Source: Leuconostoc litchii
GTDB taxonomy: Bacteria > Bacillota > Bacilli > Lactobacillales > Lactobacillaceae
Assembly (NCBI RefSeq): GCF_008107645.1
Contig: NZ_SDGY01000005.1
Location: forward strand, 148,792-206,912
Direction: 5' to 3'
Length of the DNA stretch: 58,121 nucleotides
Position numbers and translations under genes: made by a program. Below are positions 17,084 through 28,728 of the stretch, piece by piece. How positions within the stretch are numbered: the stretch's first letter is position 1; the number at the start of each line of letters is the position of its first letter. Below the pieces are notes generated by a model that worked only from the letters and a program-made list of their open reading frames with translations, made no database searches and was not told the DNA's origin.

Positions 17084-17284
17084 ATGGAAAAAGGCACAGT
17101 AAAGTGGTTTAACGGAGAAAAGGGTTACGGATTCATCACACGTGAAAGCGGCGAAGATGTATTCGCACATTTCTCAGCAATTCAAGGTGACGGCTTCAAG
17201 ACTCTTGACGAAGGTCAAGCAGTTACATTTGAAGTTGAAACTTCAGACCGCGGTTTGCAAGCAACTAACATCGTTAAGGGTTAA
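17084..17284 (+). CDS. csp: Cold-shock protein, CspA family
   Basis: A 66-residue single-domain OB-fold protein. It contains the RNP1-like KGYGFITRE and RNP2-like VFAHFSAI motifs that bind single-stranded RNA and DNA. It starts [10 protein letters not shown], so the ATG at 17084 is certain, although an open frame extends upstream. AGGAG is well placed. It acts as an RNA chaperone in cold and general growth. It is flanked by its own promoter and a UUCG-loop terminator. Confidence 0.96.
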   Translation: MEKGTVKWFNGEKGYGFITRESGEDVFAHFSAIQGDGFKTLDEGQAVTFEVETSDRGLQATNIVKG

Positions 17285-17293
17285 TTCCTTTCC

Positions 17294-17325
17294 AAACACA
17301 CAACTTCGGTTGTGTGTTTTTTTGT
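17294..17325 (+). terminator. Terminator after csp
   Basis: An 11-bp stem (AAACACACAAC with GTTGTGTGTTT) with a TTCG tetraloop and a T-run. Its CACAACTTCGGTTGTG core recurs in the tRNA-Glu terminator at 34191. Confidence 0.9.
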
Positions 17326-17337
17326 ATCATTAAAACG

Positions 17338-17346
17338 TGGTATAAT
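17338..17346 (+). promoter_or_regulatory. Extended -10 promoter of gpmA
   Basis: TGGTATAAT is an extended -10 with a consensus hexamer at 17341-17346. No good -35 is present upstream because the csp terminator occupies that position. Confidence 0.6.
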
Positions 17347-17387
17347 ATAGCTGTTATATTAAACACAAACTAAGGAGTTTAGCACAT

Positions 17388-18101
17388 ATGGCTAAGTTAG
17401 TATTAATTCGTCACGGACAAAGTGAATGGAATGCATTAAACTTGTTTAATGGTTGGATTGACACAAAGTTGTCTGACAAAGGCGTTGCTCAAGCTAAAGA
17501 AGCTGGTGACCTTTTGGCTGCTGAAGGTATTCAATTCGATCAAGCATATACATCAGTATTGACACGTGCAATCCAAACATTACATTTTGCTTTGGAAGAA
17601 GCTGGACAATTATTTATTCCGGAGGCAAAGTCATGGCGCTTGAACGAACGTCATTATGGTGCTTTGCAAGGTCAGAACAAAGCCGAAGCCGCTGAAAAGT
17701 GGGGCGATGAACAAGTTCATATCTGGCGTCGTTCATACGATGTTCTACCACCATTGTTGGACTCATATGACGAAACAATGACAGTTCAGGGGAAGACATA
17801 TCCAGCCTTTGATCGTCGTTATGCTGATGTGCCTGAGGGAGAATTACCATTAGGGGAAAACTTGAAGATTACTTTGGAACGTGTGTTACCTTTCTGGGAA
17901 TCAGACATTGCAAAAGATTTGAAAGCCGGCAAGAACGTTGTTATTGCTGCCCACGGAAATTCATTGCGTGCATTGGTTAAGCATTTAGAAAATATCTCTG
18001 ATGATGATATTTTAAATGTTGAAATTGCTAATGGACAACCATTGGTATATGACTTGGCTGATGATTTGTCAGTTGTATCAAAAAAGACACTTACAAAGTA
18101 A
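17388..18101 (+). CDS. gpmA: 2,3-bisphosphoglycerate-dependent phosphoglycerate mutase
   Basis: A 237-residue enzyme that interconverts 3- and 2-phosphoglycerate in the lower part of glycolysis. [12 protein letters not shown] at residues 4-15 holds the catalytic histidine, and [13 protein letters not shown] the second one; [12 protein letters not shown] is also family-specific. Length matches the family. AAGGAG precedes the ATG. The codon use is strongly biased to common codons, as expected for a highly expressed glycolytic gene. Monocistronic between two terminators. Confidence 0.97.
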   Translation: MAKLVLIRHGQSEWNALNLFNGWIDTKLSDKGVAQAKEAGDLLAAEGIQFDQAYTSVLTRAIQTLHFALEEAGQLFIPEAKSWRLNERHYGALQGQNKAEAAEKWGDEQVHIWRRSYDVLPPLLDSYDETMTVQGKTYPAFDRRYADVPEGELPLGENLKITLERVLPFWESDIAKDLKAGKNVVIAAHGNSLRALVKHLENISDDDILNVEIANGQPLVYDLADDLSVVSKKTLTK

Positions 18102-18110
18102 CTAAGTAAT

Positions 18111-18152
18111 AAAAGATGTACGATATCATGGTTGATGTCATACATCTTTTTC
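18111..18152 (+). terminator. Terminator after gpmA
   Basis: AAAGATGTA and TACATCTTT outer arms with inner pairing, followed by a T-rich tail. Confidence 0.8.
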
Positions 18153-18222
18153 TTTAATATTACAACATTATTTTTGAATTTTGTTTATAATAAAATGAGT
18201 ATATTTTATAGGAGAACCCCGT

Positions 18223-19494
18223 ATGTCACAAAATCAAAATAATGCGATTTATGATCTTCATGATAAACCACCGTTTTTTACATGGTTAGGACTATCATTA
18301 CAGCACTTATTTTCAATGTTTGGTGCTACAGTGCTAGTTCCGCTTTTAGTTGGATTAAATCCAGGTGTGGCCTTGTTTACCTCAGGCGTTGGTACATTAC
18401 TTCACTTACTTATCACACGTGGTAAGGTACCGGCATACATGGGATCAAGCTTTGCTTTTATTATTCCCATGGCGTCTTTGTTAAAAACGATAGGTTATCC
18501 AGCTGTTGCACAAGGAATTATTTCAGTTGGTGTTGTATATCTTATTGTGGCATTTATTATTACTTTTACAGGTACTAATTGGATTGAGTATATTTTTCCA
18601 GCTGAAGTTGTTGGCCCTATTATCATGGTTATTGGTTTGAGTTTGGCTGGCTCTGCAGCAACTTCAGCCACTGCTTTAAATGGTCATTATGACGTTCGGG
18701 TATTTACAGTGGCTTTAGTAACCTTGTTAGCAACGATTGCTTTTAACATGTTTTTAAAAGGATTTTTAGGCCTCTTGCCAGTTTTGTTGGGTATTATTTT
18801 TGGTTATATTGTTGCTTTGATTGTCGGTTTGGTAGATTTGAGCCCAGTTTCTGCAGCACATTGGTTCCAATTACCTACCTTTGAAACTTTTATTGGAAAA
18901 GATGGTTTCGTTTTTTATCCAGCTGCTGTGTTGAGTATGGCACCTTTAGCATTGGTGACTTTGTCTGAGCATCTAGGACATTTAATGGTTCTATCAAAGA
19001 TTACTGGCACAGACTTTTTTGAAAATCCAGGTTTGAAGCGTACCTTAACGGGGGATGGTACAGCTTCTGTTGTGGCTGGATTAATTGGTGGACCGGCAGT
19101 AACATCTTATGGTGAGAATATTGGTGTGATGCAGTTAAGTCGTGTCTATTCAGTTTGGGTTATTGGCGGGGCAGCCCTTTTTGCAGTTATTTTTAGTTTT
19201 GTGGGTAAGCTTTCGGCGTTAATCTCAACTATTCCAGGCGCTGTTACTGGGGGTGTAGGCTTTATGCTTTATGGTGTTATTGCTGCCGCAGGTTTACAAG
19301 TGATAGTGGATAATAAGGTTGATTATAGTAAAAAACGTAATTTGATGATAGCAGCCCCTATTTTAGTAGTTGGGATTGGAAACTTTCATTTGCAACTCAG
19401 TACACAAGTTGATTTTTCAGGTGTGGCAATTGCCACAGTATTAGGAATTATTCTTAATTTGATTTTGCCGAAAGTAGCGGCTAGTGAAAAATAA
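18223..19494 (+). CDS. Uracil/xanthine permease of the NCS2 family, UraA-like
   Basis: A 423-residue membrane protein with about 12-14 segments. GLSLQHLFSMFGATVLVPLL at the N-terminus, the Gln-His motif within it, and the conserved VALVTLSEHLGHL and TSYGENIGVMQLSRVYS regions are typical of UraA/PyrP. It probably imports uracil with protons. GGAGAA precedes the ATG. It is a single gene without an adjacent pyr operon or a visible PyrR-binding loop. Xanthine as substrate is less likely but not excluded. Confidence 0.87.
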   Translation: MSQNQNNAIYDLHDKPPFFTWLGLSLQHLFSMFGATVLVPLLVGLNPGVALFTSGVGTLLHLLITRGKVPAYMGSSFAFIIPMASLLKTIGYPAVAQGIISVGVVYLIVAFIITFTGTNWIEYIFPAEVVGPIIMVIGLSLAGSAATSATALNGHYDVRVFTVALVTLLATIAFNMFLKGFLGLLPVLLGIIFGYIVALIVGLVDLSPVSAAHWFQLPTFETFIGKDGFVFYPAAVLSMAPLALVTLSEHLGHLMVLSKITGTDFFENPGLKRTLTGDGTASVVAGLIGGPAVTSYGENIGVMQLSRVYSVWVIGGAALFAVIFSFVGKLSALISTIPGAVTGGVGFMLYGVIAAAGLQVIVDNKVDYSKKRNLMIAAPILVVGIGNFHLQLSTQVDFSGVAIATVLGIILNLILPKVAASEK

Positions 19495-19506
19495 AATACA
19501 TCAAAC

Positions 19507-19537
19507 TAAAAGCAGAATTTTTGAGTTCTGCTTTTTA
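19507..19537 (+). terminator. Terminator after the uracil permease
   Basis: AAAAGCAGAA and TTCTGCTTTT arms with a T-run. Confidence 0.85.
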
Positions 19538-19592
19538 AAAATGAAATTTTGCTAATTTGGTAAAGATTTTAAATTTTATGCTACGAATATCT

Positions 19593-19610
19593 ATTGTAAA
19601 CGTATACATT
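19593..19610. promoter_or_regulatory. Catabolite-responsive element (cre), CcpA site upstream of atp operon
   Basis: ATTGTAAACGTATACATT matches the consensus WWTGNAARCGNWWWCAWW at every position. It lies about 120 bp upstream of the more probable atp promoter and overlaps a weaker TTGTAA-N17-TAAATA pair. It suggests carbon-catabolite control of ATP synthase expression. Direct CcpA binding is an inference from the consensus match. Confidence 0.65.
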
Positions 19611-19730
19611 TTAAACTAAATAAAAATCATGAAAAACGTTAGTATTCTTATATTTGGGGCGAAATAACTTAAGTAACAACGTTTATCTTCGATAAAATAA
19701 AAAGTTTGTGAAAAACATCGCGGTAAACAG

Positions 19731-19758
19731 TTGAAATTCAAAATGAAAGGCGTATCAT
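19731..19758 (+). promoter_or_regulatory. Likely promoter of the atp operon
   Basis: TTGAAA (19731-19736) and TATCAT (19753-19758) with a 16-nt spacer, about 65 nt before atpB. The rest of the 333-nt intergenic region is AT-rich and carries the cre site but no further gene. Confidence 0.5.
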
Positions 19759-19827
19759 ATATTCTATGTTATGACGAATAGCCGATTTCGACCATTTCGC
19801 CAAATTATATGAGAAAGGAGAAGGCGC

Positions 19828-20553
19828 ATGGATGACCCAACGGCAACGTTTAAGTTTCTTGGTCTAACCTTTGATTGGACAACGATTATTTCAACGTTGC
19901 TGGCTATGGCAATTGTTATCATTGTTTCAATTGTATTGACCCGGAAACTTAGTGTAAAGCCTAACAAACGGCAAAATGCAATTGAATATTTGTTAGATTT
20001 TACCAATGGAATCGTAGACGGGCAACTAACAAAGAAGCAAGCACGCCAATTTGGTTTGTTTGCATTTACATTATTTTTCTTTATTGTTGTCTCAAACGAA
20101 ATGGGCTTGTTGCTACAATTTAAACTTGGCGATGGTGTGACTTATATTAAGTCACCAACTGCTGATCCAATTGTAACGATGACGCTTGCAATTATGTCGT
20201 TAATGGTTGCTCACGGTATGGGTGTTCAAGAACTTGGATTTAAAGGTTATATTAAGAACATGTTCTTCACCCCATATTCATGGATGCTTCCGTTGAATAT
20301 TATTGAACAATTAGCCAATTTCTTGACGTTGTCACTGCGTTTGTTTGGTAACATATTCGCCGGAGAAATGTTACTAACGCTCGTGGCTAACAGTTTGGCC
20401 TGGCCTGGGCACTTTAATGGGCTCTGGTCAGTGCTAGCATTGCCGATTGAAATGGTCTGGCAAGGCTTTTCACTCTTCATTGGTGGTATCCAGGCATATG
20501 TGTTTGTCATCTTGACTGGTGTATTCATCTCACAGTTGTCGGGTAATGAATAA
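19828..20553 (+). CDS. atpB: F1Fo ATP synthase subunit a
   Basis: A 241-residue integral membrane subunit with about five to six segments. LTLSLRLFGNIFAGEMLL contains the essential arginine (about residue 171) that faces the c-ring glutamate and allows proton passage. AAAGGAG precedes the ATG. It is the first gene of atpBEFHAGDC; no atpI is in front of it. In a fermenting lactic acid bacterium the enzyme mainly hydrolyses ATP to export protons and maintain internal pH. Confidence 0.97.
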   Translation: MDDPTATFKFLGLTFDWTTIISTLLAMAIVIIVSIVLTRKLSVKPNKRQNAIEYLLDFTNGIVDGQLTKKQARQFGLFAFTLFFFIVVSNEMGLLLQFKLGDGVTYIKSPTADPIVTMTLAIMSLMVAHGMGVQELGFKGYIKNMFFTPYSWMLPLNIIEQLANFLTLSLRLFGNIFAGEMLLTLVANSLAWPGHFNGLWSVLALPIEMVWQGFSLFIGGIQAYVFVILTGVFISQLSGNE

Positions 20554-20555
20554 GA

Positions 20556-20948
<393 letters not shown>

Positions 20949-20974
20949 TCACACAATAGTAGCGGAGGAAAATC

Positions 20975-21478
20975 ATGTTGGGAACAACAACATTAGCAGC
21001 GCTTCCACTTGGAAATATGCTGTTTATTATCATTGCCTTCCTCTTGTTGATGCTCATTTTGAAGAAGGTGGCCTACGGACCATTGACAAAAGTTCTTGAT
21101 GAACGTGCTGATAAAATTTCTTCTGACATTGACGGTGCTGAGGCAGCTCGTCAAGAGGCAGAAGAATTAGCATCGCAACGTCAAGCTGAATTGGCTGAGA
21201 CACGTCAAAATGCCACAAAAGTGGTTAGTGATGCTAAAGCAAGTGCACAAAAGCAAAGTGACTTAATTGTTGCAGCTGCTAATGATCGTGCTGCTTCAGT
21301 TAGCCAACAAGCTCAGACTGATGCACAAAAGCTCAAGGAAGACGCAATTTCTGGTGCAAAAAACGATGTTGCAGCCCTTTCAGTGGCAATTGCTTCAAAG
21401 TTAATGCAAAAAGAATTATCGTTAAATGATCAACAAGCATTAATTGATGCTTACATTTCAGATTTAGAAACTAAATAA
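20975..21478 (+). CDS. atpF: F1Fo ATP synthase subunit b
   Basis: A 167-residue peripheral-stalk protein. One N-terminal membrane helix (about 13-30, MLFIIIAFLLLMLILKKVA) is followed by a long Ala/Gln/Glu-rich coiled coil that dimerises and holds F1 through the delta subunit. GGAGG precedes the ATG. Confidence 0.96.
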   Translation: MLGTTTLAALPLGNMLFIIIAFLLLMLILKKVAYGPLTKVLDERADKISSDIDGAEAARQEAEELASQRQAELAETRQNATKVVSDAKASAQKQSDLIVAAANDRAASVSQQAQTDAQKLKEDAISGAKNDVAALSVAIASKLMQKELSLNDQQALIDAYISDLETK

Positions 21479-21489
21479 GGAGTATTGGG

Positions 21490-22032
21490 ATGGCAAAAAA
21501 TATTAAAGATATTGCTGACCAATACGCCAAAGCAATTTTTGAACTTGCTGGCGATCAGGATAACGTTAACGAAGTTTTACAAGATTTACGTGCAATTAAA
21601 ACAGTACTTAATGAAAATAAAAATTTTGTTACTGTTGTATCATCAGCAGATGTTACAATTACGTCACGTGACGACTTGTTAAAAACGTTAACAAGTGACA
21701 GCACAGATTCTGTTAAAAATCTTGTTAAGCTGTTACAAGCCAATAATCGTTTAGATGTTTTGTTACTTGTGGTTGATGAATTCATCAGCTACTATAATGA
21801 AGCGAACGGAATTGTAGATGTTAAGGCAACTACAGCTGTATCACTCGATGATGGACGTTTAAATAAATTGGCCTCGGTTTTCGCATCAAAGACAGGTGCA
21901 AAACAAGTTAATATTGAGAACGTTGTTGATGAAAGCATCCTTGGTGGTGTTATCTTGCAATCACAATCAACTTTGATTGATGGTAGCTTGCAGACGAAAA
22001 TTGCCAAAATGAAGGCACAATTATTAGGTTAG
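21490..22032 (+). CDS. atpH: F1Fo ATP synthase subunit delta
   Basis: A 180-residue stator subunit (OSCP type). The N-terminus IADQYAKAIFELAGDQDNV and the C-terminal LGGVILQSQSTLIDGSLQTK are conserved family stretches. It links subunit b to the top of the alpha-beta hexamer. AAGGAG lies 11 nt before the ATG. Confidence 0.95.
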   Translation: MAKNIKDIADQYAKAIFELAGDQDNVNEVLQDLRAIKTVLNENKNFVTVVSSADVTITSRDDLLKTLTSDSTDSVKNLVKLLQANNRLDVLLLVVDEFISYYNEANGIVDVKATTAVSLDDGRLNKLASVFASKTGAKQVNIENVVDESILGGVILQSQSTLIDGSLQTKIAKMKAQLLG

Positions 22033-22035
22033 TGA

Positions 22036-23562
<1,527 letters not shown>

Positions 23563-23576
23563 ATGGAGGCGCTGTG

Positions 23577-24485
23577 ATGGCTTCTTTGCAAGATATTCAG
23601 CGTCGTATTTCATCTACTAAAAAAACGCGTCAAATTACGAGTGCCATGCAAATGGTCTCAACAGCAAAATTAAGTCAAATTCAAAAGTATAGTACAGGAT
23701 ATGGCGAATATGCAGCACGTCTAGAGGCTGTTGTTGAACATTTAGTGTCAGCACATCTTTTTGATAACGCAGATGCTGATCATATTCCACTAATTGCACA
23801 ACGACCAATTAAAAAAACAGGTATTTTGGTGGTAACCTCAGACCGTGGTTTAGTTGGATCGTATAATGCTAATGTCATTAAACAAACCAATGATTTAATG
23901 AAAAAATTGAATTTAGATACAAGTAATACAGTTATTTTGGCTGTTGGTGGCAATGGTGCCGATTTCTATCGTAAACGTGGGTTTGAAGTTATTTTAGAAC
24001 ACCGCGGTGTTTCAGATGTTCCAACTTTTAATGAAATTCGTTCAGTAGTTAAAACAGTTACAAGTCTTTATGAAAATGAGGTGTTTGATGCACTTCATGT
24101 TGTTTATAATCATTTTGTGAACCGTTTGACTAGTGAATATAGAGATGTTCAATTATTGCCATTAACTGGTGAGACCTTGAATGCAATGGGTGGAACTGAA
24201 GAACAAAAGGCAGAACTTTCCGTTCAGTCTACATATGAAATTGAGCCTGACACAACGGCAGTATTAAATGTTGTTTTGCCACAATTTGCGCAAAGTTTAG
24301 TGTATGAAGCGGTGCTTGATGCAAAAACAGCGGAACATGCTGCTTCATCTACAGCGATGAAGGGGGCGACTGACAATGCCAAAGACCTTATTGGTCGTTT
24401 AGAGTTGCAGTTTAACCGTGCACGTCAAGCAGCGATTACGACTGAAATTACTGAAATTACTGGTGGTATGGCAGCGTTAGAGTAA
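23577..24485 (+). CDS. atpG: F1Fo ATP synthase subunit gamma
   Basis: A 302-residue central shaft. Both long coiled-coil ends are conserved: the N-terminal [20 protein letters not shown] and the C-terminal [17 protein letters not shown] use the ATG at 23577 with GGAGG in front; a GTG immediately before it is less likely. Confidence 0.97.
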   Translation: MASLQDIQRRISSTKKTRQITSAMQMVSTAKLSQIQKYSTGYGEYAARLEAVVEHLVSAHLFDNADADHIPLIAQRPIKKTGILVVTSDRGLVGSYNANVIKQTNDLMKKLNLDTSNTVILAVGGNGADFYRKRGFEVILEHRGVSDVPTFNEIRSVVKTVTSLYENEVFDALHVVYNHFVNRLTSEYRDVQLLPLTGETLNAMGGTEEQKAELSVQSTYEIEPDTTAVLNVVLPQFAQSLVYEAVLDAKTAEHAASSTAMKGATDNAKDLIGRLELQFNRARQAAITTEITEITGGMAALE

Positions 24486-24553
24486 GTTAACGGCCGTACA
24501 TCTTATAATAAAAATATGCACATTTATTTGTGTAGGAATGTATTTGGTATAGT

Positions 24554-24596
24554 AAAACAAATAATTATCAAGCCCATTTATTTGGATATTTGTTTT
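24554..24596 (+). promoter_or_regulatory. Hairpin between atpG and atpD
   Basis: AAAACAAATA (24554-24563) and TATTTGTTTT (24587-24596) form a 10-bp stem, enclosed by GGTA/TACC, in the 147-nt gap before atpD. No G-C-rich core exists, so it is not a normal terminator. It may set the relative expression of beta and epsilon. Confidence 0.45.
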
Positions 24597-24620
24597 GTTT
24601 ACCATGTATGTAAAAATTGA

Positions 24621-26033
<1,413 letters not shown>

Positions 26034-26047
26034 GGGGGTATTGACAT

Positions 26048-26494
26048 ATGGCAGATGAAACAACAACTGCAACAAATGGTATTACTGTTCAAATCGTGAC
26101 ACCTGTTGGTGAAGTTTACAATGAAAGTGGCATAGATATTGCTGTTGTCAATACTCAAGGTGGTCAAGTTGGTATTATGGCAAAGCATGTTCCAGTATTA
26201 GCAGCGTTAACAATTGATGAGCTAATTGTAAAACGTGGTAATGATAGAGAATCATTAGCTGTGAATGGTGGTATTGCTGAATTCTCTAACGATACATTGA
26301 CAGTCGTAGCCGATAGTGCTGAAACTTCAGACGTAATTGATGTATCACGTGCTCAAAGCGCTAAGGAACGTGCGGAAGCACGTTTAGCTCATGCACAAGA
26401 TGATCATAACGATGCTGAATTACGTCGTGCACGAATCGCTTTGATGCGTGCCGTTAACCGAATTCACGTTGCTGCTTTGAAGTCAGGCAAATAA
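26048..26494 (+). CDS. atpC: F1Fo ATP synthase subunit epsilon
   Basis: A 148-residue subunit with an N-terminal beta sandwich (VQIVTPVGEVYNESGIDIAV) and a C-terminal two-helix hairpin (about 100-145). It couples the shaft to the c-ring and inhibits ATP hydrolysis. The N-terminus carries about ten extra residues compared with the common form. Last gene of the operon. Confidence 0.95.
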   Translation: MADETTTATNGITVQIVTPVGEVYNESGIDIAVVNTQGGQVGIMAKHVPVLAALTIDELIVKRGNDRESLAVNGGIAEFSNDTLTVVADSAETSDVIDVSRAQSAKERAEARLAHAQDDHNDAELRRARIALMRAVNRIHVAALKSGK

Positions 26495-26498
26495 AATA

Positions 26499-26533
26499 AA
26501 AACTCTTGAGATAATTATCTCAAGGGTTTTTTG
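26499..26533 (+). terminator. Terminator of the atp operon
   Basis: CTTGAGAT and ATCTCAAG arms with an AATT loop, followed by TTTTTT. Confidence 0.9.
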
Positions 26534-26618
26534 TATAAAAAAGAAATTGTAAATTTTAAAAGTAGTATGTCTTTTTATTTAAATACAAACGTTCGGTTTT
26601 ATATTTTATTTTCAGTCT

Positions 26619-26641
26619 ATTGTTCGTTTATAACGAACAAT
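26619..26641. promoter_or_regulatory. 23-bp inverted repeat in the phn leader region
   Basis: ATTGTTCGTT and AACGAACAAT are separated by TAT, with five T residues behind. It could be an operator or a weak terminator. It lies about 200 nt before phnD in an otherwise featureless AT-rich gap (26534-26838). Confidence 0.4.
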
Positions 26642-26780
26642 TTTTATAAAAATGAGTAAATACTTAATTAAAAAATAGTGAAAAAAAGTATTTTTTTGGT
26701 AAAGTAGTATATGGACAAATAATATAACTTTTTTACATACTTTTGACAAAAAAAATATATTGTTTGTGTAGACTGGATTA

Positions 26781-26797
26781 AGTAACAAGTTGTTACT
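26781..26797. promoter_or_regulatory. 17-bp perfect palindrome before phnD
   Basis: AGTAACAAGTTGTTACT is a perfect dyad 41 nt upstream of the phnD start, close behind a TTGACA at about 26744. It is a good candidate operator; the regulator is unknown. Confidence 0.45.
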
Positions 26798-26838
26798 AAA
26801 ACGAGAGAGGCCAATACTGGCAACAGGAGAACTGAATC

Positions 26839-27882
26839 ATGAAACAAACTGCTAAGCAAGTTGTTCGTTTAGGTATGCTTTTAGCTATTGCTTTGATTGC
26901 ATCTGCAACATTTAACATTAAGAATGTTCATGCTGATAGTAAGACAATTAATAATTTGAAGATTTACTTTGTTCCTTCAAAACAACCGGATCAAATTGTG
27001 ACTGCCACTAAGCCCCTTAAAGGTTTATTGAAAGCTCAGTTGAAAAAACAAGGATACAATGTTAAGAATGTTGATATCAAGGTTGGTACAAGCTACGAAG
27101 CAGCTGGAGAAGCTTTGTCATCAGGAACTGCTGATATTGGATTTATTCCCGGTGGAACTTATGTCATGTATGACGATGGTGCTGAAGTATTGCTTACAGC
27201 AACAAGAGCAGGATTGAATAAAGATTTCACATCAGCAAAAAAGTGGAATGATGGAAAAGCAACTGAAGCAACGGATAAACAAGCTTCAACTTATCGCTCA
27301 TTATTTATTGCTGGTCCATCGGCCAAAGGCCAAGAATTAGCCAAGAAAATTAATGCTGGTAAGAAATTGAGTTGGAAAGATGTTAATTCAGCTAAATGGG
27401 GATTGTCATCAACAACTTCATCAGCCGGATATATTTATCCATCATTATGGTTGAATAAGAACTATAAGAAGACAGTAACTGATTTGTCTAATACTGTACA
27501 AGTTGATTCATACGGTTCAGGAATGGCTCGACTTGCTTCAGGTCAGATTGATATTTTGCCAGTCTATGCAGATGCACGTCGTGACTTTGCTGATGCTTGG
27601 ACAAAAGACTATAAACAAGAAAAGTCAATTTGGGCAGAAACGAATGTTATTGGTGTATCACAACCAATTTATAACGATACAATTTCAGTTTCAAAGAAAT
27701 CTAAAATAATGACAAAGCAGTTTAAGAGCGCTTTGTCAAAGTCATTTATTAAATTAGCAAAGACAGACGAAGGTAAAAAAGTGATTGCCATTTACTCTCA
27801 CGAAGGCTATGTTAAGGCAAAGTCATCTAATTATGATGGTGAACGTGAAGCGCAAAAAGTATTAAAAGAATCAACAAAGTAA
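26839..27882 (+). CDS. phnD: Phosphonate/phosphate ABC transporter substrate-binding protein
   Basis: A 347-residue secreted binding protein of the PhnD family. An N-terminal signal peptide (LGMLLAIALIASATF) probably ends at VHA-DS (about residue 34). The stretches SGTADIGFIPGGTYVMY and WGLSSTTSSAGYIYPSLWL are typical of PhnD folds. Unlike most Gram-positive binding proteins it has no lipobox cysteine; I find no Cys at all in the protein. It is the first gene of phnDCEE. Substrates in this family range over phosphonates, phosphite, phosphate and phosphate esters. Confidence 0.85.
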   Translation: MKQTAKQVVRLGMLLAIALIASATFNIKNVHADSKTINNLKIYFVPSKQPDQIVTATKPLKGLLKAQLKKQGYNVKNVDIKVGTSYEAAGEALSSGTADIGFIPGGTYVMYDDGAEVLLTATRAGLNKDFTSAKKWNDGKATEATDKQASTYRSLFIAGPSAKGQELAKKINAGKKLSWKDVNSAKWGLSSTTSSAGYIYPSLWLNKNYKKTVTDLSNTVQVDSYGSGMARLASGQIDILPVYADARRDFADAWTKDYKQEKSIWAETNVIGVSQPIYNDTISVSKKSKIMTKQFKSALSKSFIKLAKTDEGKKVIAIYSHEGYVKAKSSNYDGEREAQKVLKESTK

Positions 27883-27966
27883 TGATAAGCGGCTTGATAG
27901 CTGCTTTTTGTTGCTTATGGTGCCAAATAAAGGCGCCAATACATAAACTATTGTAGGAAGAAAAAT

Positions 27967-28728
27967 ATGATTAAATTTGAACATGTTTCAAAAGTTTATC
28001 CCAACGGCGTGAAGGGGTTACAAGATATTAATTTAGAGATTGAAGACGGGGAATTTGTTGGTATTATTGGTATGTCTGGCGCTGGAAAGTCAACCTTTAT
28101 CCGCACAATTAATCGTTTGAATAGCATTACTGAAGGTAAGTTGACAGTTGATAATATAGAAATTTCACACTTGAAAGGTAAGGAATTGCGCCGTTTTCGA
28201 CGTAAAGTAGGTATGATTTTTCAATCATATAATTTGGTGCCACGTATTAGTGTTATTCGGAATGTGATGAGTTCTTTAGTACCTGATATGTCAATGTGGC
28301 GAGTTGCTTTGGGATTGTTTTCCAAAGAAGATAAAATTCGCGCTCTAGAAGCATTGGATCGTGTTTCAATGTTAGATAAGTCTTTTGTTAGAACTGATCA
28401 ATTATCTGGTGGGCAACAACAACGTGTTTCATTAGCACGTACATTAGCGCAAAATCCCTCTGTATTACTTGCTGATGAGCCAGTGGCAGCTTTAGACCCT
28501 GTAACTGCGCGTGAAGTAATGGATGACTTCAAGCGTATCAACGAAGAATTAGGTCAAACAGTTTTAATTAATATTCATCATGTTGATTTAGCTTTAGATT
28601 ATGCGAAAAGAATTATTGGTATTCGAGCCGGGCGTGTTGTTTATGATGGTCCAGTAGCGGGCGTTACGCAAGAGATATTAGATCAGATTTACGCAAAAAG
28701 CGAAGGTGAAAATAATGAGGTGGTATGA
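27967..28728 (+). CDS. phnC: Phosphonate/phosphate ABC transporter ATP-binding protein
   Basis: A 253-residue ABC ATPase. Walker A GMSGAGKSTFIRTINRL (about 35-51), Q-loop IFQSYNLVPR, signature LSGGQQQRVSLARTLAQ, Walker B VLLADEPVAALDP and the switch histidine in LINIHHVDLA are all present. AGGAAG precedes the ATG. The 3' end overlaps the first permease gene by 14 bp, so the two are probably translationally coupled. Confidence 0.93.
   Translation: MIKFEHVSKVYPNGVKGLQDINLEIEDGEFVGIIGMSGAGKSTFIRTINRLNSITEGKLTVDNIEISHLKGKELRRFRRKVGMIFQSYNLVPRISVIRNVMSSLVPDMSMWRVALGLFSKEDKIRALEALDRVSMLDKSFVRTDQLSGGQQQRVSLARTLAQNPSVLLADEPVAALDPVTAREVMDDFKRINEELGQTVLINIHHVDLALDYAKRIIGIRAGRVVYDGPVAGVTQEILDQIYAKSEGENNEVV

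Noticed and set aside
26534-26838. Small gene in the gap before phnD
   Set aside because: Only very short frames without ribosome-binding sites; the region looks regulatory.
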